A stretch of DNA of 34,331 nucleotides, taken from the NCBI GenBank assembly GCA_002245135.1, contig NGBS01000637.1:1-34331 (forward strand), in the 5' to 3' direction. The notes under the pieces are model-generated. The model was not told where the DNA came from. It saw only the letters and a program-made list of their open reading frames with translations, and searched no databases. Made by a program: the position numbers and the translations under genes. Positions 1 through 10,700 of the stretch are shown piece after piece. Within the stretch, counting starts at the first letter, position 1, and every line of letters begins with the position of its first letter. This DNA is from Proteromonas lacertae (lineage: Eukaryota; Sar; Bigyra; Opalinata; Proteromonadidae).

Positions 1-1321
1 CATACCATAAACCTAATGAATATGTTAAATACATAATCATCATAAATAAACCAATAATTGCACCAGCAATTCTTGACATTTGAATACCTAAACTCTTGCT
101 TCTTCAACAGCAACTTTATATCTTTTAATGAAATATTCTTCAATACCAAATGAAGCAACTGTTCTGATTGAGCCAATAGCTTCTTCAGCAATACCACCTG
201 ATTCAGCAAATCTGTTTTGAGCTTCCAATATGAATTTTCTCAATAAAATACCAAAAGCACTACCAACAATACACAATGGCACACCTAATGCTAATATAAC
301 CAAAGTCATTGACCAATCTTTGGTAAAACCAATTGCATAACCAGCAATAAACTGAGCTAATGCTTGAATAGTCATACCAATATCTTTACCCATTCCTCCT
401 GTCATAATCAATGTATCATCAACAATACGAGTGGATAATGTCTTTGGATCATGACTATCAAACCAAGTAACATCTTGACGAATAATACCACGGAAATACA
501 AATACCTAACTCTTGCAATTTGTCTTTCTGCTGTTAATTTCCATGACCACATCATAAAGAAACTACATACAGCCATTGCTGCACCAATTCCAAACATCAA
601 CAAACTATTCTCAATAATACTATCTCGAGCTTCTTGAATATAGGCTTGAATTTGATCAACTGTAAGTTCTACATCACCTGTTTGAACTTGATTCATCATA
701 TCACCAAAGATTAACATAGAACATGGCATAATTACACCTGTACCAATTGAGAAGTTATACCAATGAATTGAAGAAAACGATCAATGTAGTCGGAATATTT
801 CAATAACTGTCCTATACTTAAACTCTTTTTAACTCTCGCATTTTCAATACTTTCTTTAGATGAAACATGCTCATGAGCGTTTGTATCTTTAACACCATTT
901 TTTACAACTGGTTTATCATTTTGAGCAGTTGGTGCAGGCTTAACTTCGATTGTTTTGATTTGAACAGGTTCTCTTTTATTGGCTGATTTTCTTCAGTACT
1001 TTCAGCTGGTCTGTTTTCATCGGCCTTTGATTCAGTTGTATTTCCATTACCATTTTCCGTTTGTTGAGATGGTTCATTTACAGGAGGTTGTTCATTGTGT
1101 TGTTGTGTTGTTTCAACTGCATTATTACCATCACTCTCCGGAATATTTTCTTGTTGATTTTCTGTGTTGCCATTCTGTCCTTCTTGATTGTTTGCACTAT
1201 TTTGAACAATTGCTTCAGAATCACCGTTTGGGTGTTGTTCGTCTGGATTTTCCAACTTTACATTTTCATTTGACCCTTCAGTTGGACCAGATTGATTAAC
1301 AGGATCGCTTATATTGTTCAT
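1..1321 (-). CDS. ABC transporter, P-glycoprotein (ABCB) type, N-terminal part; runs off the left edge
   Basis: An ATP-driven membrane exporter of the full-length ABCB/MDR type is expected. The chosen ATG at 1321 opens about 130 residues rich in N, Q, E and S, followed by SIGQLLKYSDYIDRF, the usual lead-in to the first transmembrane domain. The domain itself shows IMPCSMLIFGDMMN, the extracellular loop, helices around SLLMFGIGAAMAVCSFFMMW, the coupling-helix region FRGIIRQDVTWFD and AIGSIRTVASFG. The nucleotide-binding domains lie beyond position 1. Three changes of frame are needed, near 980, 750 and 100, each equal to one missing base. An intron of 23 nt (747-769) could replace the middle one, but then the family motif G-T-G before the IMP is lost. 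The family call is firm, the substrate unknown. Confidence 0.85.
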
Positions 1322-1542
1322 TCAAAAATCCTCAATTTGCTTGAATAAACAAGCTTTTGTAATAAAATCAACTGTCAAAACAATTGCAACCAACAAAATC
1401 TTTAAAAAACATCACAACACATTATTTATCTCATTTATGATTGTCATCAACTAGATACTGTATTATATTCTCTAAGAATGTCAAAATAGATTATCAAGCT
1501 TTTGTTTGATTTATAAATCTTTCTTTATTCTTGTTATTCTGG

Positions 1543-2143
1543 ATGGTATATTTTAATAATTATTTTCCTAGGCAACTTCTTTACGTCCGTATATTGAAAA
1601 AATTAGAAACACTCTTACACAAACACTAACATTAAGAACATTTCCTTCAATGTTGTCTGAAAAACAAAGTAAACCAGAAGTTGAAATTCAGTATAATAAA
1701 TAATCATTTTTATTTGAACAGATCAGGTCCAAATTCAGTACTTGATCCAATTTTAATAACTCGTTCTGAACATGAAAAATGTTTAATAGAACCTTCCATT
1801 AACTCAGTTAGAATTAGTATATCAATAAAAAAATCTGATGAGTTGGAAGTGTTGTTGTGTAAGAAATATAGTTCGTTCTTAATGAAGAGAGCTGAAATGT
1901 TTTATATATTGAGACGTAAACCAATGCCAGTATTTATAATATACTTCTATTTTATTGCAGGGATATGATATTAGTTTTTTAATAACTGATGAAAATTTAG
2001 TAAAGTTTTCAAAGGATAAAATAATCGAATTCCTTGTCCAATTCCTTGAAGAAATAGATAAGAACTTATCAGAATTGAAATTAAGTGTGAATTCTAGAAC
2101 TAGAGCATTTGCTACAGAATTTGTTCAAACTCTAACTACATAA
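1543..2143 (+). CDS. ARPC4: Arp2/3 complex subunit 4 (p20-ARC)
   Basis: ARPC4 forms with ARPC2 the core of the Arp2/3 complex, which nucleates branched actin filaments at the cytoplasmic face of membranes. Four exons: a start ATG alone at 1543-1545, then 1572-1690, 1722-1929 and 1961-2143, separated by GT...AG introns of 26, 31 and 31 nt. The joined product, about 168 residues, is the normal family length and is colinear with it: ATSLRPYIEKIRNTL, KPEVEIQ, EPSINSVRISISIKKSDELE, KRAEMFYILRRKP, GYDISFLIT, FLEEIDKNLSELKLSVNSR. The frame is clean. The first intron directly behind the ATG is set by the conserved ATSLRPY start. It stands divergent to the ABC transporter across about 220 bp and nearly touches the 3' end of the next gene on the other strand. 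Confidence 0.93.
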
Positions 2144-2249
2144 GCTATATTTTTCTTTAAATATACTTTTATTATCATTGTGTTTATATATATTTGAGAT
2201 ATTGTAATAACAAAAACATTAATAATCACTAAACGACAATATTGCTTAT

Positions 2250-2931
2250 CTATTTTCTCTTTCTCAGCTCAAATGGAAGTGGTTTTATATTTTTCTTATT
2301 TTCACTATAATATTGATAATACTCATCATTATTATTATCTCTAACATAACTATTTGGATATAAAAGCGGATGATCTCTTTTATATGCTTTAACTCTATCA
2401 AGTAACTCTTTTAATATGTTCCATGTGTCTGTATATGTGTCTTCATCAAAGTATACTGATAATGTCGATAAAAAACATAATATAGAAATAATGTAAGACT
2501 ATAAAAGATAAAAATGATATATAATACCGAAAAAATAAAATGTTTTTAATCTTTAGGAATAATACAACAATAGGATCAATAATTTTTACGATATTATTAT
2601 AAACATAGGGAACAAGCTAGATTAACATATTTTCAGTTATATACAGGTTGATCTGGTAAAAAATAAATCAGATATATGGCAAATTCTTTAATATAACTAA
2701 TAATGGGAATAATCTTTAAGATTGAGTTAAACATGTAATTTACTAAATAATTCAGGTAATATATAAACCTAAATACCCGTTAAATAATTAAATATACCAC
2801 ATCTGAAGCATACGTCTTATTTCTTCATCATTATCTGGAAATTCATCTCCATTAACACAAACAAACGATTTATATAAAAGGTATGTACTATAATACAATA
2901 ATTATAATGTATAAATAAACAGTGTAATCAT
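2250..2931 (-). CDS. unidentified multi-exon protein with hydrophobic middle
   Basis: I do not recognise this gene. It becomes visible only after removing four short introns: 2888-2920 (33 nt), 2769-2797 (29), 2617-2644 (28) and 2499-2527 (29), all GT...AG. The product begins MITLTYLLYKSFVCVNGDEF, continues through an acidic stretch, then a long hydrophobic part (FIYYLNYLVNYMFNSILKI and IVVLFLKIKNILFFRLTLF) that suggests membrane association, and ends in a charged tail, WNILKELLDRVKAYKRDH to ELRKRK and TAG. One base appears to be missing just before VYFDEDTYTDTW, where no intron fits. The coding nature of the last exon is fairly clear from composition; the upstream exons are inference from splice signals and open frames. 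It is convergent with ARPC4 and divergent from the kinase, about 100 bp away. Confidence 0.5.
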
Positions 2932-3035
2932 CTAAAGGATGTTTAAATCAAAATGTAATTTTGTGTAATTATGACATTGTCACTTTTTTAGTATTTACAT
3001 AAATCATTCAACATACAAGAATAAAGTGAAGAGCA

Positions 3036-4423
3036 ATGAATAACATTCCAGTAGTAAATACAAACAGTGATAAAATTATTAAATCTCTTCCCAAAGGTGG
3101 TCTGTCGTTATCTCTAAATATAGTTGAACAAAGTGGACTTAAATCAGTGAGAAAACATATATCGATTAATACACCTGACTATGATTCAATAAGACAGGAA
3201 CTAGATACACTGAATAAAATGAGAGACAGAAGAGTGTTAATATTGAAAGGATACAATCTTATTGGAAGTAATTTATACATATATACTGAGTATTGCCCTG
3301 AAGGAGATTTAGCTCAATTAATCGCAAAGAGAAGAGCAGAAGGTAGTTTTATAGATGAAAATGTATTTATTGCATAGAAATATAACATATATAGGAAATA
3401 TGGATATATATTAATGACGTTATTAAAGGATTGTTATACATTCATAATAATGGAGTTATACACAGGGATCTAAAACCTGCAAATATATTCATAAGTGATG
3501 AACATCTAGTAATAGGTGATTTTGGTTTAGCTGTATCAGCAAATTCCACAACTCAGTTTTATGGAACACCAAATTATGTTGCACCAGAACTTTGGTCCGA
3601 TAGAAGTCCAATAAAGAAATATACTCAATCTACTGATCTATTTGCAGCTGGATGTATATTTTATGAATTATGCACATTACAAATGGCATTTCCAGATAGA
3701 GATAGGAATATTGTATCTCATAATATTGTTTATGGTAAATATCAACCAATAATGCAGCATTATTCTGATAGATTAAAGCATTTAGTGTATGCATTGATTA
3801 ATCCCAATCCTACTTATCGTCAAAACACTCAATATATAAATAAATACATTGATACAAAAGAAGATGTTTTACCAAACACTTATCCAGTAATACAACAACC
3901 ACAATTATTATCATCACCTTCACCATCTTTATTACATGTACAAACTCAACCTCCACCAGTTATTCAACCACAAACACCACCAGTATCCACTAATAAGTTT
4001 ATGAATGCTGCATCATCATCATCAATGCAAAAGGTATATTCTCAAAACCAAAATACAATGATAAATAACAATTCAATTAAGTATGGCAGTAATACTCAAT
4101 ACCCAAATAGCTTTTATCAGAATCCTCCATCTACACCTTATCAAGCTTTATCATATCCATCAGTGAATTATCCATCAGTACCACCTCAACAACAATTTTA
4201 TTCTCAACAATATCCACCATCATCGTCATATCCATATCAAACACAAATACCAGCTTCATCATCTCCTTCAATATTACCACTACAGCAGCAGCCACAACAA
4301 ATACAAGTTCCAACTAATTCAATAACAAATGATGAAAAGGATAAACATGAATATATAAAAAGCAATATTAGAATGAATAGTACAGGTGATCTATTCACTA
4401 TCACAGAATTATTATCGAAATGA
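3036..4423 (+). CDS. NEK-like serine/threonine protein kinase with low-complexity tail
   Basis: Protein kinase acting in the cytosol or at microtubule structures if truly NEK-like. One intron, 3363-3394 (32 nt), splits the domain between IDEN and [12 protein letters not shown]. The catalytic core is complete in the C-lobe: [45 protein letters not shown]. In the N-lobe the glycine-rich loop is poor ([12 protein letters not shown]), with VRKHI as the likely beta-3 lysine and IRQEL as the alpha-C glutamate. From about residue 245 the tail is made of P, Q, S, Y and T runs and has no recognisable domain; it ends FTITELLSK and TGA. The [10 protein letters not shown] signature and overall pattern fit the NEK group best, but the assignment to that group is inference. 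The frame is clean throughout. Confidence 0.88.
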
Positions 4424-4804
4424 TTTATATTATATTACAGTATTATGTTTTATATGATTTGATTAAATAATTTTTCTTATTTTATACTAAATGAGAATTG
4501 AGATTGGCAATTCTATATACTTTCACATTATTTCCATTTTTATTATTGTCTATCAATATACATTTAAATAATAATAATTGTATTGGACAAATAAAATAGT
4601 TGATATCTATTTCATTACACATAAACAATTATTCATGAAAAATCATACTAAACATTTCTTTTTTAAAGACAATAATTAAAATAATATTCCAACTCTTCAT
4701 TAGTCCATGATGAGCAGCTCTAAGTAGTTTTGGCTAACTTCACGAAGTGTATAGTGAAGAAAATCGATTATATATTATACAATAGTGTATTAAAAGACAA
4801 ACAA
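4424..4804. other. intergenic stretch, no gene recognised
   Basis: Very AT-rich until about 4700, where a somewhat GC-richer patch (roughly 4700-4775) holds TTTTGGCTAA and a small hairpin CTTCAC...GTGAAG. I found no tRNA, no intact reading frame and no convincing snRNA here. Confidence 0.4.
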
Positions 4805-5128
4805 ATGGATTTATTGGAAGAACTAATAAACCTGATTATGTATGTTATATCAAGTGAATAGAATATTATAGATATTTTAGAATCTTGTCAACTTTATGAT
4901 AGTTTTGCAAAATATTATGATGTTGAGTATCCAGATTATATTTATACTGGTTTAATTGTTTATGGATAGTTAATCTATGAATATTATGGGTTTTATAAAT
5001 ATCATCATACAACTGGTTTAAGAATTGATAAATAACCAGATGATTTGGTTGATAAATGTGAATATTTTGATAAAATAGCGTAAAGTAATAAATATTTTGA
5101 TTTATTATTATTTGATTGTATAAAGTGA
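4805..5128 (+). pseudogene. eroded or recoded reading frame of 108 codons
   Basis: From an ATG at 4805 to a TGA at 5126-5128 one frame gives protein-like sequence (starting MDLLEELINLIMYVISSE, later YDSFAKYYDVEYPDYIY) interrupted by four TAA/TAG codons and no TGA. The composition, rich in Y, D, E, I and K with purine-rich strand bias, looks like former coding sequence and not like the neighbouring spacer. I do not recognise the family. The simplest reading is a decaying gene in which several glutamine codons have become stops. It sits just outside the left arm of the 5S inverted repeat. Confidence 0.33.
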
Positions 5129-5321
5129 TTTACATTATAAAAACAAAAAATAGTTACAAGCATAAGTCATGTTATTAAACATTTTTAATCACATTTATAA
5201 TGATTCTACATAAATTAATTTTGGATTGAGTTTGATTCTATTTGTTTGTGTTAGTTTATTGTTTCTACACCTATTCAACATCATAATAAAAAGAAAGAAA
5301 AAAGAAATAAACAAAAAGAAT

Positions 5322-5326
5322 AAAAA
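5322..5326 (-). terminator. Pol III T-run behind left 5S copy
   Basis: Five T on the minus strand immediately after the 5S 3' end at 5327, the usual RNA polymerase III stop signal; further T-rich sequence follows. Confidence 0.7.
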
Positions 5327-5442
5327 GAATCGTTACTATGACTTCGCACAGAGTCCCCCACTGTACTACTATCATAGCTCGTACAATCTTAACTTCGCAG
5401 TTCTAATGGGATGCGGTGCTTTATTGTAGATATGAACGATTC
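5327..5442 (-). rRNA. 5S ribosomal RNA, left copy
   Basis: A 116-nt sequence with all the landmarks of eukaryotic 5S rRNA. The ends GAATCGTT and AACGATTC pair perfectly to form helix I. Inside lie GCATCCCATTAGAACTGCGA and AAGTTAAG (loop B/C region and box A of the internal Pol III promoter) and TAGTACAGTGGGGGACTC (box C region, helix IV to loop E). Length matches the 115-120 nt usual for the family. The gene is read toward the left, away from the palindrome centre. A reading frame on the opposite strand (5226-5429) is a shadow. Identical to the copy at 7327-7442. Confidence 0.9.
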
Positions 5443-6266
5443 TGATTATTATTTCACTTTTTTTCTTATATATCACTCTCTCTCTTTTATAATTTCTTAT
5501 AAACAATTAATGTTATTCTAATAATATATAAAAGAAAATTAACAATATATTTGTTATTATTGATCTATCTATGCTTAATGATGAATTAAAGAGAATAAAT
5601 GAAAAATTATGAAAGAAACGGCTAAATATTTATAAATAGAAAAAGGTATTTTTGTGAAATTGATGTGTAAATGATGTATTGTGGTGGATATAAGTGTATA
5701 ATACTGAAATATGATGACAATTTTATTTATATGGATAAAATAAATGAGGAAATAACTGGATTGCAAATCCTTTTCAGAGTGGAACAACCTGATGATGTTA
5801 TAGAGATGTAGAAAATAGTTTAAATTTAAAAGTGATGTGATTGAGCATAATTGTGATGATTTGTATAAATTGTGAATTTGTGTAAAATAAAGTGAGTTTA
5901 GAGAAATAAAGATGTGATATTTGATTAATATGAATGTTATTATTTTGATTATTTAGATGATGATGTAAGATAAGTGAATATAGAAAAATAGAATAAGAAC
6001 TACTCTTGATTTGAAAGTTTCAAATATCTTAATATAGAAGAAGATGTAGTAGATTATACCATGATAAGTATATTATCTCTAGATTTGTATGTATTTAAAA
6101 TAATATATTATTTGATGAATTATTGTAATGATATTTTGATGTGAAATAGAGTGTGATAATTTTGTATTTAAATGAAATACTCAATTGAAGGATTAATAAA
6201 AATGGTTATTGTTAATATTATATTATGATTTTATGTTTTATGTTGATGGTTTAAAAAGATAAAGAA

Positions 6267-6502
6267 AAAATAGAATGAAAATAAATAAATAACATATTCT
6301 AACTCTATTAAAATTTATTATATATTTGTTTGTATTGCTTTCTTGTGTGTAAGATGTTAAAAATAAAATATTCCAATTCTTAATCCAATTTCTATATATA
6401 CAGATTAATCACTTACATAACTTACATTAAATATTATTCAAACTAATTTCAATGGCAATTCTGCAAGGATTATTTATATTAACTACTTCTTTCATTCTAT
6501 TC
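6267..6502. other. spacer of the inverted repeat
   Basis: The 236 bp between the arms are unique and AT-rich. Weak complementarity continues for about a dozen bases next to each arm with one inserted base, suggesting the original junction was closer to the centre. No gene is seen. Confidence 0.7.
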
Positions 6503-7326
6503 TTCTTTATCTTTTTAAACCATCAACATAAAACATAAAATCATAATATAATATTAACAATAACCATTTTTATTAATCCTTCAATTGAGTATTTCATTTA
6601 AATACAAAATTATCACACTCTATTTCACATCAAAATATCATTACAATAATTCATCAAATAATATATTATTTTAAATACATACAAATCTAGAGATAATATA
6701 CTTATCATGGTATAATCTACTACATCTTCTTCTATATTAAGATATTTGAAACTTTCAAATCAAGAGTAGTTCTTATTCTATTTTTCTATATTCACTTATC
6801 TTACATCATCATCTAAATAATCAAAATAATAACATTCATATTAATCAAATATCACATCTTTATTTCTCTAAACTCACTTTATTTTACACAAATTCACAAT
6901 TTATACAAATCATCACAATTATGCTCAATCACATCACTTTTAAATTTAAACTATTTTCTACATCTCTATAACATCATCAGGTTGTTCCACTCTGAAAAGG
7001 ATTTGCAATCCAGTTATTTCCTCATTTATTTTATCCATATAAATAAAATTGTCATCATATTTCAGTATTATACACTTATATCCACCACAATACATCATTT
7101 ACACATCAATTTCACAAAAATACCTTTTTCTATTTATAAATATTTAGCCGTTTCTTTCATAATTTTTCATTTATTCTCTTTAATTCATCATTAAGCATAG
7201 ATAGATCAATAATAACAAATATATTGTTAATTTTCTTTTATATATTATTAGAATAACATTAATTGTTTATAAGAAATTATAAAAGAGAGAGAGTGATATA
7301 TAAGAAAAAAAGTGAAATAATAATCA

Positions 7327-7442
7327 GAATCGTTCATATCTACAATAAAGCACCGCATCCCATTAGAACTGCGAAGTTAAGATTGTACGAGCTATGATAG
7401 TAGTACAGTGGGGGACTCTGTGCGAAGTCATAGTAACGATTC
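7327..7442 (+). rRNA. 5S ribosomal RNA, right copy
   Basis: Same 116 nt as the left copy, read to the right, away from the palindrome centre. Helix I is GAATCGTT (7327-7334) with AACGATTC (7435-7442). Box A and box C regions of the internal promoter are present. The exact ends are inferred from helix I and could be shifted by one or two bases. Confidence 0.9.
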
Positions 7443-7447
7443 TTTTT
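7443..7447 (+). terminator. Pol III T-run behind right 5S copy
   Basis: Five T directly after the 5S 3' end, followed by further T-runs to about 7485. Confidence 0.7.
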
Positions 7448-7746
7448 ATTCTTTTTGTTTATTTCTTTTTTCTTTCTTTTTATTATGATGTTGAATAGGT
7501 GTAGAAACAATAAACTAACACAAACAAATAGAATCAAACTCAATCCAAAATTAATTTATGTAGATTAACATATCTTAATAACAAATTCTCTTTCTTTAGA
7601 TGTCTTTGAAACAAGTTCTCTTCTGTTGATTATTCATCACATATTATACATTAGGAAAGGAAAGCATTTTATTTTTTTCTTCATACATATCATTGAACTC
7701 TTTATTATTATCACACATTGCAGTAATAATCCTTCCACTGAAATTG

Positions 7747-10700
7747 TTACTGTGTTTTATTAAATATAATAGCATTCGGAGTGCTATTTAGTAAGTCTAT
7801 CATATCTATACATTCATTTTTATCCTTTATTTTATATAATTTGCTATATACCATTCTCTCTATTGTTTCAGTTAGAAAAACCAAATGATCAGATTTAGTA
7901 ACATCACCTTCATATGTATTGCATATAAAAATATCATCATAATCATAATCATAATCATAATCACACTTTGACAGAGATGATATACTAACTCCTCCTATTA
8001 TTGATTTAGCTTTCTCAACATCAATACCACTAATGGTATCAATCATTTTTTTCTCATTTTTATCATAATTTCCAATAAGTCCACCATAATATTCATAATT
8101 ATTTCTATAATAAGCTATAGTTTGTACATATTTTATAACTCTATCTTCATATATTTCTTCTGCATTTGCAAGATTTGTGAATTTTAAAATATTTTGTTCA
8201 TACTTTTTAGAGTATTTTGGATGTTGGATAAGGATTACTTTTTCTATTTCTTCTTTTGAAAATGGAGGTATATACATAATCAGAGGATATCTTTTATTTT
8301 GAAATGTTTTATATTCCTTTTTAGATCCATTAGCTAATAATATTATCATTTTAGCATCAGGATAATCATCTTCACCAATTACTACTCCATTACCAACTAC
8401 AATATATTCATTTGTATATTCACTTGTATGAACATATTCTTCATTTGTTATATTTACATTCTGGGATTTATATATTATATTTATTCTTCCTTCATAAATC
8501 TCTTTAATATGTTCAATTATAACATTTGCTAATACTGTTTTACCAATTCCTCTATTGCCTAATATTAAATACGTCTTTTGATGTGGTTTTGATCTATTTC
8601 TATTGTTCTTATAACCTTCATCAATTATTTTCAACATCTCATTATAACATTTTCTCATCAAAAACAATTCATTATTATTTGCAAATATTTCTATTTCATT
8701 TTCATCTTCTTTTTTGATATGAAATAATGGAAGTGGAAGTGGAGTTTTAACATCCACACAAGGAAATGCTTTTATAAATTCTTCCAATTCAGAATTACTA
8801 TTATCATCAACTTCTAAATCTTCTATTGTTGGTGATGGTTGTGATGGTGGATCTTTTGGAGATGAAATAGTAATATCATGATAAGATTCAATTCTGTCTT
8901 CGTTTCTTATTACAGCATATTTAAAACTGCCACTTTTCTTTAAACTGTATTGCTATTAAACTATAAATATATAATTTCATACTTTTATTGATTCCTTAAT
9001 TTTTGTTTCATCATCTAATGTCTCACCATTTAATACTATTTTTATAAACACTCCATTCATTATTAAATCAAACACATTATTTTCATCCAATATATGATAA
9101 ACAGAATGTAAGCCACCAACAGGAAAATGAACTAAAAGTTGCTTATCAGTATCATGCTCGAAATTGGAATCTCCTTTAGTTAATAGAATATCTCCTTTAC
9201 TCAATTTGTATGATATTATTTGTTTTAGACATATCTTTTCCATATTTTTATCATTTTCAGTTTTTTCACTGATAGGTTTCTTATTTAGAGGTGTATAACT
9301 ATTTCTTATACTCTTATACTCTATCTCATTATTTGGTGGATATAATCTAGAAATAATATATTTTTCAATATCATCAGATATGAATTTTAAATTCTTTTTT
9401 GGTTTCAATATATAATCTTTTAAATCATCATCCCATTCTAATTTCATATCATATTTTAATAATATATTGGATAATGGTTTACTTTTTAAATTCTTTCTAT
9501 TTGAATATAGATTCAGAAATTCATTAAATCCTGTTCTACCAACTACACTATTCATTAATTGTTGATAATATTTCCAATAATCTTTACCTTCATAATTTTC
9601 TTTATATAAATAATCAAAATAAATCTGTCTTGGGATATTACCATATCTATCACGAATACTTTCAAATTCTTCACTTTTAACATAATCATCAATTCTAACA
9701 TTATTACCAACATTAACATCTGTACATTCTTTAAACCATTCTGCTATTTCTTCATTACTTAATGAATCAAAATATAATTCTTTACAATTACTATAACTCT
9801 TATTATTCTCTTTATCTGGTGAACTAATTGAGATAATTGCATTTCTTATCCCAATTTGCTCATAATTAACTGTATCAACTATAATTATAGAATCTGTTAT
9901 ATTTACAATATCTTCAATTTTCATTTCACTTTTCACTAGAATGTAATCATTTTTACTCTCATCATATTTAAATTCATAAATTCTTTCATCCTTATAAGAT
10001 CCATTCTTTTTCCCTTTCATCACATATATTGGTCTATTTCTCCACCTACCTTCAAATATGTAATGATTAAATCCAATTTTCAATTCTATTTCACTAGTTT
10101 CTAATTCACCAATCTTTCCTTCAATATTTATAAGTGATTCATACTTTACTTTATCTACTTCTGCTTTTTGCTCTTCACTTAATCTACTATACCTATTTAT
10201 AATATATTCTAGTCTTTCCATAATATTCATTGTTTTATTATGTTTTGACTTTTTTATTTCATTAATCCTGTCTTGAATATTTTGTAATTTTCTTTTCATG
10301 TCATTCTTTGTATTATTAAGTTCATCAATTATCATTATTTCTTTTCGTAGTTTATAAATATTGTATTGATTTACTTCTTTTTCTAATAATATTTTATTAA
10401 TCTCATTTAATTTATCTAATATTATTCTTATCAATGCATATCCAACCATTGTCATATCCTTGTATTGTTCTATTTTTAATGTATTAAGTCTATCATTTCT
10501 ATTCATAATGTAATAACAATATTCATCTATTTTTTTTATATCGATAGTAACATCTTTTGGAGAAAGGAATTTACTAAGTCTTCCTGATGGTAATAATAAT
10601 TCTATAATTTCGTTCAATTTTTGTATAATCTTACCATTACAATGTTTTATAACTCTATTATTATCGTTATTCAAACTATTCATAATGCTATCATATCTAA

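Larger units (their letters stand above)
5205..6266 (+). repeat. left arm of perfect inverted repeat with 5S rRNA
   Basis: Position x pairs with position 12769-x. I compared most of the arm by eye and found it identical, including seven-base homopolymers, from 5205 to 6266 (partner 6503 to 7564), 1,062 bp per arm. Beyond 5205 the flanks differ at once. Besides the 5S gene (5327-5442) the arm carries scraps of former coding sequence on the + strand, for example KCIILKYDDNFIYMDKINEE near 5695-5750 and FKYLNIEEDVVDYTMISILS near 6028-6085, both broken by stops. No intact gene other than 5S is seen. Confidence 0.95.
6503..7564 (-). repeat. right arm of perfect inverted repeat with 5S rRNA
   Basis: Reverse-complement twin of 5205-6266. 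Its + strand is strongly depleted in G, the mirror of the purine-rich left arm, in agreement with the arm having once been protein-coding on the strand that points toward the centre on the left and away from it here. The small frames at 6982-7194 and 7340-7543 are shadows shared with the other arm. Confidence 0.95.

Noticed and set aside
4700-4775. U2 snRNA candidate (TTTTGGCTAA followed by AAGTGTA) and a C-box-like ATGATGA of a snoRNA
   Set aside because: The branch-point recognition sequence GTAGTA is not present, no Sm site follows, and no D box (CTGA) accompanies the C-box-like motif. Ten matching bases are not enough.
5226-5429. 67-residue frame, also at 7340-7543
   Set aside because: It is antisense to the 5S rRNA genes and present twice only because of the inverted repeat.
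5575-5787. 70-residue frame, also at 6982-7194
   Set aside because: Opposite strand of former coding sequence in the repeat arms; composition is that of a shadow frame rich in I, H and S.
4805-5830. A genome-wide code with TAA/TAG as glutamine
   Set aside because: The intact genes contain thousands of codons without in-frame TAA or TAG, use CAA for glutamine, and several end in TAA or TAG at the normal family C-terminus (ARPC4, ARP3, glutathione peroxidase).
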